A stretch of 64,000 bases of DNA from Promineifilum sp. Its GTDB lineage: Bacteria > Chloroflexota > Anaerolineae > Promineifilales > Promineifilaceae. The notes beneath the pieces are model-generated. The model had not been told where the DNA came from and made no database searches. It saw nothing but the letters and a program-made list of their open reading frames with translations. The stretch lies in contig JAGOBF010000004.1 of assembly GCA_017983515.1 (NCBI GenBank), positions 62,001 through 126,000 on the forward strand. The letters are read 5' to 3'. Below are positions 35,613-43,937 of the stretch, in pieces; the stretch's first letter is position 1, and every line of letters starts with the position of its first letter. The translations under genes were made by a program, and so were the position numbers.

Positions 35613-36350
35613 TCATAGTTCTCCTAATTCGTGCAGCACCAGCGCCGCTCCGACGACGGCGGCCGTCTCCGTGCGCAGAATGCGACGCCCGAGCGATACG
35701 GGCACAGCGCCCCATGATTCGGCAGCGCGTATCTCGTCCGGCTCGTAACCCCCTTCGGGGCCAATGAAGAGGGTCACATCAGCAACGGCCTCGCGACCGC
35801 CCAGGACGCCGCGGATCAGGCGGCGGAATTCACCCTCCCAGGCGATCAGGGTTATTCCGGCCGCGCGCACCCCCGGCTCGGTCGCGGCGAAACCAAGGGG
35901 GACGGACAGCGACGGCAGCCTGCCGCGCCCCGACTGCTCGGCCGCTTCCTTGATGATGCGTCGCCAGCGGTTCAGCTTTTCGGGGGTCACGTCCTCGACA
36001 TCGCGCACCAGCGAGCGACGGGTGATGACCGGCACAAAGGCGGCCACACCGATCTCCGTGCCCTTTTGCAGCACCCATTCGAATTTCTCGCGCCGCAACA
36101 GGCTCTGGTAGAGGGTCACGCGGACGGCCGGTTCGCCCGTCGCCTCTGTCGCGGGGGCCGCGTCGCCCATAGCGCCCGCGTGGCTGACCTCAGACAGTGT
36201 GACCTCATATTGGCGGCCGAGACCGTCGAGCGCCAGTACGCGGTCGCCGGGTCGCAAGCGCAACACGCGGCGCATCTGGCGCGCTTGGTCATCATCGAAG
36301 CGAACGACCCGATGGACGATCTGTTCGGGGGATACGAAGAAGCGGTGCAT
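35613..36350 (-). CDS. rsmE: 16S rRNA (uracil-1498-N3)-methyltransferase
   Basis: 245 residues from the ATG at 36350, giving the typical start MHRFFV; an extended frame to 36383 is less likely. RsmE methylates U1498 of 16S rRNA. The N-terminal PUA-like domain (RLRPGDRVLALDG) leads to a SPOUT domain with a trefoil knot: KGTEIGVAAFVPVITRRSLV, RWRRIIKEAAEQSGRGRLP, FIGPEGGYEPDEIRAA and VSLGRRILRTETA. It sits between a second rRNA methyltransferase-like gene and the Nudix gene. Confidence 0.95.
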   Translation of the reverse strand: MHRFFVSPEQIVHRVVRFDDDQARQMRRVLRLRPGDRVLALDGLGRQYEVTLSEVSHAGAMGDAAPATEATGEPAVRVTLYQSLLRREKFEWVLQKGTEIGVAAFVPVITRRSLVRDVEDVTPEKLNRWRRIIKEAAEQSGRGRLPSLSVPLGFAATEPGVRAAGITLIAWEGEFRRLIRGVLGGREAVADVTLFIGPEGGYEPDEIRAAESWGAVPVSLGRRILRTETAAVVGAALVLHELGEL

Positions 36351-36416
36351 GATCTCAGAGAGGACGGTTGGCGGACAAGGCACGACAGCGACAAAATGAA
36401 GGGCAGCCCGCTGTCG

Positions 36417-37241
36417 TCATCCGTCGCCCGGCGTCTTTTCCGCACAAAAGACCAGTTCCGTATCGAATAACAATTCGGTGACGGCCCAGCCAGAGCCGTC
36501 GATGATCTGGTGGAAAAAATCGCGGTAGCGGTTGGTCAGGTTGCGGCCGCCGTGGGTGCTGATGGTGGGGAAGGAAACGACCAGCCAACGGGTGTCGATG
36601 GCATCGAGCAGGGCGCGGCCGTGGCCGGGATAATTGCGCTCGAAACGGGGCATCTCCTTGAGAAACAAAGCCACGTCGCCGCTCTCGGTCGGAGCGCTAA
36701 CGGCCACATCCTTGACGTAGGCCAGCGGCGGCAGTCCTTGCAGGATGAAGTAATGGTTCAGGAAATCGACCCGCGGCTCGTGGATATCATAGGCGACGAA
36801 ATCGGTTCCGGCGGCCGGCAGGGCCATCCAGGGAAAGGCCAGCGGGTTGAGACCACAGGCGATGTCGAGCAGGCGGCGCGGCGGCCCGGTGACGGCGAAA
36901 ATGTCGCGATAGAAGATGTCCAGAATAGGGAGGCGCTCGCGAGTGGAGAGGTGGGTATACATGAGATCGCGGCAGGCGGCGCGGATGACGTTCTTATCAC
37001 CGGTGACGAAAACGTCGGTCAGCAATTGGCGGGCTGCGGCGTAGTCGGGGTCGCCCAAGTAAGGAGCCATGATGCTGTGCAGCCGCCGGCGGACGGCTTT
37101 TTCGGCCGGTTTGGATTTTTTGTGCTCCACAACGGCCTCGACGGCCAACTGGCGGATCGTTTCCTCGCTGGTGTCGCGATATTTGCGGGATTGTTTGACG
37201 GCGTCGACGACGGCATCGACGACGGATTGGTCAATAATCAT
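36417..37241 (-). CDS. Second ArmA/Rmt-like 16S rRNA methyltransferase homologue, divergent
   Basis: 274 residues. It has the family layout: an N-terminal helical domain with SRKYRDTSEETIRQLA and a Lys-rich stretch, then HLSTRERLPILDIFY, the SAM loop LLDIACGLNPLAFPWM near 136, and SGDVALFLKEMPRFE. VVSFPTISTHGG and FDTELVFCAEK close the protein. The KTLPCLE and LGGRxKGM blocks of classical resistance enzymes are altered here, so the target nucleotide may differ. It heads a run with rsmE, Nudix, aroE and an amidohydrolase, and lies 66 bases before rsmE. Confidence 0.78.
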   Translation of the reverse strand: MIIDQSVVDAVVDAVKQSRKYRDTSEETIRQLAVEAVVEHKKSKPAEKAVRRRLHSIMAPYLGDPDYAAARQLLTDVFVTGDKNVIRAACRDLMYTHLSTRERLPILDIFYRDIFAVTGPPRRLLDIACGLNPLAFPWMALPAAGTDFVAYDIHEPRVDFLNHYFILQGLPPLAYVKDVAVSAPTESGDVALFLKEMPRFERNYPGHGRALLDAIDTRWLVVSFPTISTHGGRNLTNRYRDFFHQIIDGSGWAVTELLFDTELVFCAEKTPGDG

Positions 37242-37420
37242 AGGCTTGCCTCACGCGGTGACCCCACCCAGTGGAGGTATCGATCTAACACCGGATTCCG
37301 ATCCATTGGCCAACAACAAAGGTAGATTCGCCTCGCACCGTAAAGGTATTGTAACCGAATTACGGCTAATGAGTTACGAATGATGTGATCAAGGAGATCG
37401 ATGCCGGACGAACCACACCT

Positions 37421-38263
37421 TCAAACAGGTTCCCGCTCAACAGGTGGGCTAACGTTCGTCGCGGTCCCACCCTGCCCGAAGCGCCGCCAGCGCAAGAGCC
37501 GCCGCTCGGCCAGGGCAACCAGCCCATAGAGCGACAGGGCCATCGCGCCCAGTGTGAGCAGCACTACGAAGACTTCATCGGTCTTGAACTGATAGCGGGC
37601 TGTGACCAGCAGGAAGCCCAGGCCCTGGCTTTTGGGCTGCACGAACTCGCCGACCAGCGCGCCGATGACAGCCAGCGTGGCCCCCACTTTGAGGCCGGCC
37701 AGCACCGTGGGCAGCGCCGCCGGCAATTCCAGCTTGCGAAAAATTTGGGTCTTGGTAGCCCGCAACGAGTGCATCAGCTCGTAGAACTCGCGCGGCACAG
37801 CGCGAAACCCGGCGATGGAGTTGACCAGGATGGGAAAGAAAACGACCAGCGCCGCCACCAGCACACGCGACCAGTACCACGACTTCACCCAGATGGACAA
37901 CAGCGGGGCGATGGCGATGATAGGAATAGCCTGGGAGGCGATGAGATAGGGCGAAATGAGGCGCTCGGCCAGCGGCGACTTGGTCAGCAGATAGGCCAAC
38001 GGCAAGGCCACGAGCACGCCCAGCGCCAAGCCGGGGAGCACTTCGCTCAGGGTGACAAGCGTGTGGCGCAACAGCCGGCCGTCACGCACCAGCCCAATGA
38101 AGGCTTCGGCCACGTCAAGCGGGCCGGGCAGGATGAACGCCGGATAGTTGCCCCAGACCACCAGCAGATGCCAGGCGACCAGCAGCAACAGGAAAGAAAC
38201 GGTGATGGTCAGCCAGGTCGGCCGATTATCCAGCCAGGCCAGCAAGGGATGGCGGCGCGTCAT
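37421..38263 (-). CDS. ABC transporter permease, SsuC/TauC-like, without visible partners
   Basis: 280 residues with about six membrane helices. It carries the BPD_transp_1 EAA-type motif in SLRATKTQIFRKLELPAALPTVLAGLKVG near 178-206 and the characteristic ends GEFVQPKSQGLGFLLV. Homologues import nitrate, taurine, sulfonates or pyrimidine precursors such as HMP. No ATPase or periplasmic binding gene adjoins it in the window, so the complex must be completed elsewhere. It starts 6 bases after the NfeD-like gene and is probably co-transcribed with it. Confidence 0.88.
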   Translation of the reverse strand: MTRRHPLLAWLDNRPTWLTITVSFLLLLVAWHLLVVWGNYPAFILPGPLDVAEAFIGLVRDGRLLRHTLVTLSEVLPGLALGVLVALPLAYLLTKSPLAERLISPYLIASQAIPIIAIAPLLSIWVKSWYWSRVLVAALVVFFPILVNSIAGFRAVPREFYELMHSLRATKTQIFRKLELPAALPTVLAGLKVGATLAVIGALVGEFVQPKSQGLGFLLVTARYQFKTDEVFVVLLTLGAMALSLYGLVALAERRLLRWRRFGQGGTATNVSPPVEREPV

Positions 38264-38269
38264 GGGAGG

Positions 38270-38845
38270 TTACTTCGCCGGACCGTTATCGTCACCCACC
38301 GGGGAAACCACGGCCACGCGTCGGGTGACACGCTCGATGATGACGGGCATACCTTTGTCGATAGGCCGGCCGGCGGCCGAGCGCGCGCCGAGGTTGACGC
38401 GCTCCTGGCCGTTGTGGAAGGTTATCTCCCCCAGACCGTTGGGGGGAATATCGATGACCACCTGGGCGCGGCGGCCGGTCGCGTCAAAGTCGATGAGAGC
38501 CTTCTCGACCTCGCGCCGGGACGGCCAATAGACCAGTAGAACGAGAGCGATGAGCGCGACGACCAGGCCAAGGCCCAGCCCCACTAGAATGCTCGTCTCC
38601 GGTGCGGCATCGAAAAGCAGCAGGGCGATCAGCCCAACCACCCCCAGGACGACCGCGCCCAAACCCAGCGAGTAGCCGGCGGCCCGCGAGAGAAGCGGCG
38701 ACGACGCGGCCGCCGGGCGAGACTGGCGACCGGGTGTGAAGCTGCGCAGCAGGGAGATGATCGCCCCGGCAACGAGCGCCAGCCCAGCGATCAGCACACC
38801 GATAAACACGATTACGAGGGCGAGGTTGGCGGCTATTCCATTCAT
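38270..38845 (-). CDS. NfeD/YqiJ-like membrane protein with OB-fold tail
   Basis: 191 residues. Two hydrophobic blocks (about 8-35 and 55-95) are followed by a C-terminal soluble domain at about 120-190 rich in beta strands (RAQVVIDIPPNGLGEITFHN, NLGARSAAGRPIDKGMPVIIERVTRRVAVVSP). That pattern matches the OB-fold of NfeD-like membrane proteins, which usually partner flotillin-like SPFH proteins. No SPFH gene is visible here. The gene overlaps nothing and is followed closely by the orphan permease. Confidence 0.6.
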   Translation of the reverse strand: MNGIAANLALVIVFIGVLIAGLALVAGAIISLLRSFTPGRQSRPAAASSPLLSRAAGYSLGLGAVVLGVVGLIALLLFDAAPETSILVGLGLGLVVALIALVLLVYWPSRREVEKALIDFDATGRRAQVVIDIPPNGLGEITFHNGQERVNLGARSAAGRPIDKGMPVIIERVTRRVAVVSPVGDDNGPAK

Positions 38846-39021
38846 AGATTAAGGCCCAATGATACCGGATTGCGGCCAGCGGAGCGACGTTATCTTTTGG
38901 CTGGATTAGGACTGGGCCTGGCAAGCGCGCAAGCGTGGGCGACCGGATCGGTTTTTGCTATACTATCGCGTTGAATGGGCGTTAACGAGCGCCACGATTT
39001 TATGAGTTGGAGAAGAATCAA

Positions 39022-39192
39022 ATGGGCAAATCACAGCCAAAACGCCGCACAACGACCAAGCCGGCGCATCAATCGACGAAGGGAGTCGCGGCCAAGAAGA
39101 AGAAGATCGACTGGACGCGCATCTTCCTGATCATCATCGGAGTCATGATCGTGGTCAGCATGATTCTGGCCATGATCCTTCCCGGTAATTAA
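39022..39192 (+). CDS. Small basic single-pass membrane protein
   Basis: 56 residues from ATG at 39022 behind GTTGGAGAAG. The first 30 residues are very basic and polar (KKKK near 25-30, several Thr and Gln). One hydrophobic helix follows (about 34-53: IFLIIIGVMIVVSMILAMIL) and the protein ends in PGN. A TATACT -10 box lies at 38959-38964 with a poor -35. Small proteins of this form occur beside translocon or cell-wall genes, but I recognise no family. Confidence 0.55.
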   Translation: MGKSQPKRRTTTKPAHQSTKGVAAKKKKIDWTRIFLIIIGVMIVVSMILAMILPGN

Positions 39193-39208
39193 ACGGAATC
39201 GGCAGGTT

Positions 39209-39234
39209 GGCCGGCCGAGAAGAATCGGCCGGCC
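39209..39234. terminator. GC-rich hairpin after the small membrane protein
   Basis: A perfect 10-bp stem GGCCGGCCGA/TCGGCCGGCC with a 6-nt loop between convergent genes. There is no adjacent T run, so its terminator role is uncertain. Confidence 0.5.
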
Positions 39235-39258
39235 GCTAACATCCGCAACCTCTTTGTT

Positions 39259-40632
39259 TTAATCTCTCTTTTCTACAATAAAAGTCGGCACCGTGGAGCC
39301 GCCCCCGGCGGAGACGTTAAGCAGCGGATCCGTGGACAAGCGTGTCAGACAACCGTCGGTGTATTCGCCGTGGAAGGTGAACGGCGCAGTATCGAGCATG
39401 CGATTGTAGATTTGCAGCTTGCCATCGCTGACGCTGGGGAACGGCTCGGTGGGGATGGTTACGCGCTCCTGGATGACGTGAGGGAACTCCAGGGCGGTTT
39501 TTAAGGCCGATTCCCAGCCGGTGGTGTTCGTTTGCCAGCCGAGTACGATGCCATGTCCACCATAGTCGTCGTTGGGCTTCAGCACGAACTGCTCGCGATA
39601 TTTGGTTAGGAAAGGCATCAGGTCGACCGGCAACCCCTTGTAGGTGGTCGTACGCTCCTCGACCACGCGCGTCCACGGAATGTGCTCGTGGATCGCTGCC
39701 AGTTCGTCGGCCGTGTAGAGGTCGGCGTTGCGTTCGTCGCTCAGCACGGCCAGCGAGGCCTTCTTGTAGAGCAGCTTGCAGGTGAACGGATTGACCATGC
39801 ACACATCGTGGTTGCGCACGGCCTGGACGACCGGATTGTCGGTGCCCATGCGCTCGATGAGTTCGGTGATCAACACCCGCTTGTAGATGAGATCGATGCG
39901 ATAATCGCCGTCGTAGAGAGCCCCATCCCGATATTCGACCGTACGCGGGTCGATGATTTGCGCCGTCAGGCCCTGACTCTTGAAATAGGCGACGAACAAC
40001 TCGAACTCGCTGCGAGTGGGCACTTCATCCCAGTCGAGGACGGCGATCTGAGGTTTGCGGCTGCTGCCGTGCGTGGTCCCCGAATATTGCCGCCAGCAGT
40101 CAAGCAACACCTGCATGACGCTGTGGCGCGTGGGAATGGTGCGCACCGAGTAGGTACGCAGGAATTCACCCATGACCCGCAGTCCGAAGAAGGCGCTGTT
40201 GAGCACGTCGTTATAGGCCGACGCCGCCGGGACTTCGGCGTTGTTCTCGGTGAATTTCAACTCCATTGCGCCGCTGTCAGTGATGAAGAAAGAGTCCAGG
40301 CGGCTCAGGGGCGAATGAACCCTGAAGCCGGGATCGATCTGGATGAGCGGCTCTTCCCAGTCGAACAGGCCGAACTGGGCGCGGAAGTCGGCGTCGGCCA
40401 CGGCGCGGTGGGAGATCTTCTCGAACGCGCGCAAGAGCGGCCGGATAGCCTGGCGTACATAGGTATATTGCTCCGGCTGCAAAAAGCGCGGCCGCAACAC
40501 GGAACAGAGCGGCCGCTCGCCGAAAAACAGTCCGCGCGAGCGCATTTGATCGGTCAGTTGCTCATGCGAATCGGCGGCGACCTGGTCAGTCAGCAGGTCA
40601 TGGTAGGTGATAATGGCTTCGGTCATGGACAT
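39259..40632 (-). CDS. Circularly permuted ATP-grasp enzyme
   Basis: 457 residues. The sequence fits the circularly permuted ATP-grasp (type 2) family. The nucleotide-binding block FVLKPNDDYGGHGIVLGWQT comes late, near 350. Earlier blocks are ELKFTENNAEVPAASAYND near 130, IAVLDWDEVPTRSEFEL near 198, DLIYKRVLITELIERMG near 250 and MVNPFTCKLLYKKASLAVLSD near 285. Such enzymes form amide bonds with ATP, often adding amino acids in unusual peptide or metabolite modification. It is third in an operon after an esterase and a standard ATP-grasp gene. The product is unknown. Confidence 0.8.
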   Translation of the reverse strand: MSMTEAIITYHDLLTDQVAADSHEQLTDQMRSRGLFFGERPLCSVLRPRFLQPEQYTYVRQAIRPLLRAFEKISHRAVADADFRAQFGLFDWEEPLIQIDPGFRVHSPLSRLDSFFITDSGAMELKFTENNAEVPAASAYNDVLNSAFFGLRVMGEFLRTYSVRTIPTRHSVMQVLLDCWRQYSGTTHGSSRKPQIAVLDWDEVPTRSEFELFVAYFKSQGLTAQIIDPRTVEYRDGALYDGDYRIDLIYKRVLITELIERMGTDNPVVQAVRNHDVCMVNPFTCKLLYKKASLAVLSDERNADLYTADELAAIHEHIPWTRVVEERTTTYKGLPVDLMPFLTKYREQFVLKPNDDYGGHGIVLGWQTNTTGWESALKTALEFPHVIQERVTIPTEPFPSVSDGKLQIYNRMLDTAPFTFHGEYTDGCLTRLSTDPLLNVSAGGGSTVPTFIVEKRD

Positions 40633-40655
40633 GGCGACACCTTGGGAGGGGCAGC

Positions 40656-40750
40656 AGGCAGAAAACAGTCAGAAGTAAGCAGTGGTCTGTATCCAGTTAA
40701 AGATGTAAGGCTACATCTGTTCACTGTTCACTGTTTGCTGTTTTCTGCCT
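40656..40750. repeat. Nested hairpins in the ATP-grasp operon gap
   Basis: The outer 13-bp inverted repeat AGGCAGAAAACAG (40656-40668)/CTGTTTTCTGCCT (40738-40750) encloses AGATGTA (40701-40707)/TACATCT (40712-40718) and TTCACTG repeats. It fills the 130-base gap between the two ligase genes and could form an RNA processing or attenuation structure. Confidence 0.5.
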
Positions 40751-40762
40751 ACCGTTCACTTT

Positions 40763-41689
40763 TTAACTATTGAAGAAACCGCTCCACTTGAGTTCGGTCA
40801 GTTGTGGGCGGGGGTTTTTAGCCAGGTCGATAACCATATCGGCCATATGACGCACGCACCATTCGAAGTAAGCCGGCGTGAGCGAGTTGATATCCATGTC
40901 GGGCGCGGGGTTCATGAAGTCGATGGCATAGGGTACGCCATCGCGGATGGCGAACTCGGCCGTATTCATGTCATAACCCAGGGCGCGCACCAGTTTCAGC
41001 GAGTCGCTAACGATTCGTTCGCCCAGTTCGGGAGAAAGGTGGGCGTGATCAACGATGTAGCGGCGGGCGTGGGGATCGTAGCGCATCGGCAGCACTTCTT
41101 CCTGACCCAGGCACATACAGCGCACGTAGTGCTCCCAGTGGATGTACTCTTGTAGGATCATGGTGTGCAGGCCGGACTGATTATAGGCGTGCCACAGGTC
41201 TTCCTTGGTGTGGCAGATGAAAACGTCTTTCCAGCCCCCGCCGTGGGCATCCTTGAGCACGCAGGGCAGGCCGACGTAGTCGAGTAACGCGTCCCATTCG
41301 AGCGGGTAGCGCAGATTACGCAGGCTTTCGTCGTGGACGATGCCGGGGACGTAATTCTTGTTGGGCATGGCGATAGTCTTGGGATGAGCCACGCCCAGGC
41401 GGGTCGCCAGCGAGGCCTCGAAGAACTTGTCGTCGGCCGTCCACATGAACGGATTATTGACGACCGTCGTGCCCTGCAACACGGCATTCTTCAGATATGA
41501 GCGATAATAGGGCACTTCGTGGGAGATACGGTCGACGATGACCGCATACTCGCTCGGTTCATTCATCTTTGTGCCGCCGAGCTTAACGAACTCGGCCGTC
41601 ACGCCCTTGTCGCGGCGATTCACCTCTTCAATGAACGCCGGCGGAAACGACCACTCTCGCCCGACCATCAGTCCAACTTTTAGTGTCAT
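40763..41689 (-). CDS. ATP-grasp ligase, glutathione synthetase/RimK-like
   Basis: 308 residues from ATG at 41689 behind AGAGAGGGAGA. The N-terminal pre-ATP-grasp part contains VGLMVGREWSFPPAFIEEV. The ATP-grasp core follows with NPFMWTADDKFFEASLATRLG near 100, PCVLKDAHGGGWKDVFICH near 165, MILQEYIHWEHYVRCMCLG and the metal site YAIDFMNPAPDMD near 262. The last block differs from the classic glutathione synthetase ending but keeps acidic and Asn ligands. It lies between the esterase and the permuted ATP-grasp gene. Confidence 0.85.
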   Translation of the reverse strand: MTLKVGLMVGREWSFPPAFIEEVNRRDKGVTAEFVKLGGTKMNEPSEYAVIVDRISHEVPYYRSYLKNAVLQGTTVVNNPFMWTADDKFFEASLATRLGVAHPKTIAMPNKNYVPGIVHDESLRNLRYPLEWDALLDYVGLPCVLKDAHGGGWKDVFICHTKEDLWHAYNQSGLHTMILQEYIHWEHYVRCMCLGQEEVLPMRYDPHARRYIVDHAHLSPELGERIVSDSLKLVRALGYDMNTAEFAIRDGVPYAIDFMNPAPDMDINSLTPAYFEWCVRHMADMVIDLAKNPRPQLTELKWSGFFNS

Positions 41690-41757
41690 GTTCTCCCTCT
41701 CTTTAGTGGCTAGCGGTAAGTGGACGGTGGGCAGTCTTCGCCGGCCACTGTCCACAC

Positions 41758-42477
41758 CTAGTCATGCCCACCCATATACGACCGGATCATCTGATGCCAC
41801 CAGGGCCAGTCGTGGGCCCAGCCGTCCCAGAGTCTCAAAGCATTGCCGATGCCCTTGTTCCACAGCGCGGCCGACATCTTCTCGCTACTGGGGCGCAGAC
41901 CGTCGTCGCGGCCGACGACGAGGATAATGTCCTGCCGCCGCAGCAACTCCAGCCGTCTCCAGTCATTCTCCCCGCCGATATAGTCGATGGGACTGTTGAA
42001 GTAGATGTTCTCATCGTAATGGCCGTCTGTCCAGCGGCTGACTTCGTAGATGCCGCTGAGGCCGATAGCCCGGCCGACGAGATCAGGGTGGCGCAGGGCG
42101 AAGTTGAGCGCATGATAGGCCCCGAAACTGGCCCCGACGGTGATCATGAAGGGGTTGCCGTTTTTCTGACGCGACAGGGGTAACACCTCATTGGCCAGGT
42201 AGTTATCATACTCGATATTGCGCCAGGCGCGCGCGCCGGGGTGTTTCCAGCGCGCATACCAGCTCTCGCTGTCGACACTATCGACGCAGTAGGCTTGCAG
42301 ATGGCCGTTGTCGATCATATCGCCCAGCGTGTTGAACATGCCTCTGTCTTCCCACTCGTAGTAGCGGCCCATCGACGTCGGAAAGACGAGTAAGCGCGCC
42401 CCGGCGTGACCAATGATCAACAACTCCATATCCCGCCCTAGTGACGGACTATACCAGCGATGATGTTCACGATGCAT
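41758..42477 (-). CDS. Alpha/beta-hydrolase, esterase family
   Basis: 239 residues with an esterase-D-like fold. The nucleophile elbow is VGASFGAYHALNFALRHP near 128-145, with Ser in GASFG. The acid is probably Asp in VVGRDDGLRPSS near 197, and the His is in GWAHDWPWWHQMI near 227. The sequence begins with MHREHHRWYSPSLGRDMELL, a block typical of this family. It opens the operon with two ATP-grasp ligases and may hydrolyse or transfer a product of those enzymes. No signal peptide, so it is cytoplasmic. Confidence 0.85.
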   Translation of the reverse strand: MHREHHRWYSPSLGRDMELLIIGHAGARLLVFPTSMGRYYEWEDRGMFNTLGDMIDNGHLQAYCVDSVDSESWYARWKHPGARAWRNIEYDNYLANEVLPLSRQKNGNPFMITVGASFGAYHALNFALRHPDLVGRAIGLSGIYEVSRWTDGHYDENIYFNSPIDYIGGENDWRRLELLRRQDIILVVGRDDGLRPSSEKMSAALWNKGIGNALRLWDGWAHDWPWWHQMIRSYMGGHD

Positions 42478-42636
42478 CAGCTTGTGTTTCCCTTTCCTGT
42501 GTGGTCTCGTTCGACGCTTTGCGGTTCAGTCTCAGCGATAGCGAGGAATTCTAACATAGGTATTATCGGAAGGCATAGCCAATAACGCAGCGACTTTGCA
42601 TTTGGGTCACACGAAACCCGGCTCATATCTGTGTGT

Positions 42637-42642
42637 TATACT
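42637..42642 (+). promoter_or_regulatory. Possible -10 box for a leaderless fabF transcript
   Basis: TATACT ends 5 bases before the ATG at 42648. Transcription would begin at or next to that codon. No clear -35 or ribosome site is seen. Confidence 0.35.
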
Positions 42643-42647
42643 ACCTG

Positions 42648-43937
42648 ATGATGAGCTACGACGCTGACGGTTCACTTGCCTCCGATAATCGCCGGGTTTC
42701 TGCCGGCGGCCGCCGGGTCGTCGTGACGGGCCTGGGCACACTCAACCCCCTTGGCCAGGACACGGCGAGTACCTGGGCCGCCGTCTGCGCCGGGCAATCG
42801 GGCATTGGTCCCATCACCCTCTTCGATGCCGCCGACTACGAGACGCGCATCGCCGGCGAGGTGAAGGATTTCGACCCGGTCGCCCGCTTCGGCCGCAAGG
42901 AAGCGCGCCGTATGGCCCGCCTGACGCAATTGGCGCTGGCCGCCACGGAAGAAGCCCTGGTCGATGCTGGCTTGAAGGACAATGCCGGCGTGCGCCGGCG
43001 CACGGGTGTCATCGTCGGCAGCGGCATGGGTGCGCTCGACCCCATCCACGAGGCGGCCGATACACTGCGCGACCGCGGGCCCAGCCGCGTCAGCCCCTTC
43101 TTCGTGCCCATGATGCTGGCCGACACGCCCGCCGCCCTCATCTCCATCACCCACGGCCTGACCGGGCCTAATCTGGCGCTCTACACCGCCTGCGCCACAG
43201 GCAATAATGCCCTGGGCGAGGCAGCGGCCATGATTCGACGCGGCGCGGCCGACGTGATGATTGCCGGCGGCACAGAGGCCTGCATCCTGCCGTTGGCAAT
43301 GGCCGGATTTAATTCGATGGGCGCCTTGAGCACCCGCAACGACGAGCCGGCCCGCGCCTCGCGGCCGTTCGACGCCGGACGCGACGGATTTGTCGTCAGC
43401 GAGGGCGCAGCCGTGCTGGTGCTGGAGGAACGGGAACATGCCCTGGCTCGTGGCGCGACCCTCCACGGCGAGTTGCTCGGCTATGGGGCCAGCGCCGATG
43501 CCTACCACATCACGATGCCCGGCGAGGCCGGCGAGGGCGCGGCCGAAGCCATGCGCGCTGCCCTGGTCGATGGGGGACTGACCCCGGCCGACGTCGATTA
43601 CATCAACGCCCACGGCACATCGACGCCGCTCAACGACCGGGCCGAGACGGCAGCCATCAAACGGCTTTTCGGCAAGCGCGCTTATGAGATCCCGGTCAGC
43701 TCCACCAAATCGATGACCGGCCATCTATTGGGGGCGGCCAGCGCGTTGGAGGCCATTTTCTGCCTGCTGGCCCTGCGCGACGAACTGGTTCCCGCGACCC
43801 TCAACTATGAACAGCCCGACCCGGCTTGCGACCTGGATTACGTGCCCAACGCCAGTCGCCCGGCGGCACTGCACGTGGTGATGTCCAATTCATTCGGTTT
43901 GGGCGGCCACAACGCTACGATTCTGCTGGGAAAGTAA
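42648..43937 (+). CDS. fabF: 3-oxoacyl-[ACP] synthase II
   Basis: 429 residues (42648 or 42651 start; the family core begins later at RRVVVTGLG). It condenses acyl-ACP or acyl groups with malonyl-ACP in fatty acid elongation. The catalytic Cys is in LYTACATGNNALGEAA near 178. The His pair is in YINAHGTSTPLND near 318 and the Lys/His block is STKSMTGHLLGAASALEAIF near 351. The C-terminal NSFGLGGHNATILLGK is canonical. No acp, fabD or fabG adjoins it. It is divergent from the esterase/ATP-grasp operon, 170 bases away. Confidence 0.94.
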   Translation: MMSYDADGSLASDNRRVSAGGRRVVVTGLGTLNPLGQDTASTWAAVCAGQSGIGPITLFDAADYETRIAGEVKDFDPVARFGRKEARRMARLTQLALAATEEALVDAGLKDNAGVRRRTGVIVGSGMGALDPIHEAADTLRDRGPSRVSPFFVPMMLADTPAALISITHGLTGPNLALYTACATGNNALGEAAAMIRRGAADVMIAGGTEACILPLAMAGFNSMGALSTRNDEPARASRPFDAGRDGFVVSEGAAVLVLEEREHALARGATLHGELLGYGASADAYHITMPGEAGEGAAEAMRAALVDGGLTPADVDYINAHGTSTPLNDRAETAAIKRLFGKRAYEIPVSSTKSMTGHLLGAASALEAIFCLLALRDELVPATLNYEQPDPACDLDYVPNASRPAALHVVMSNSFGLGGHNATILLGK

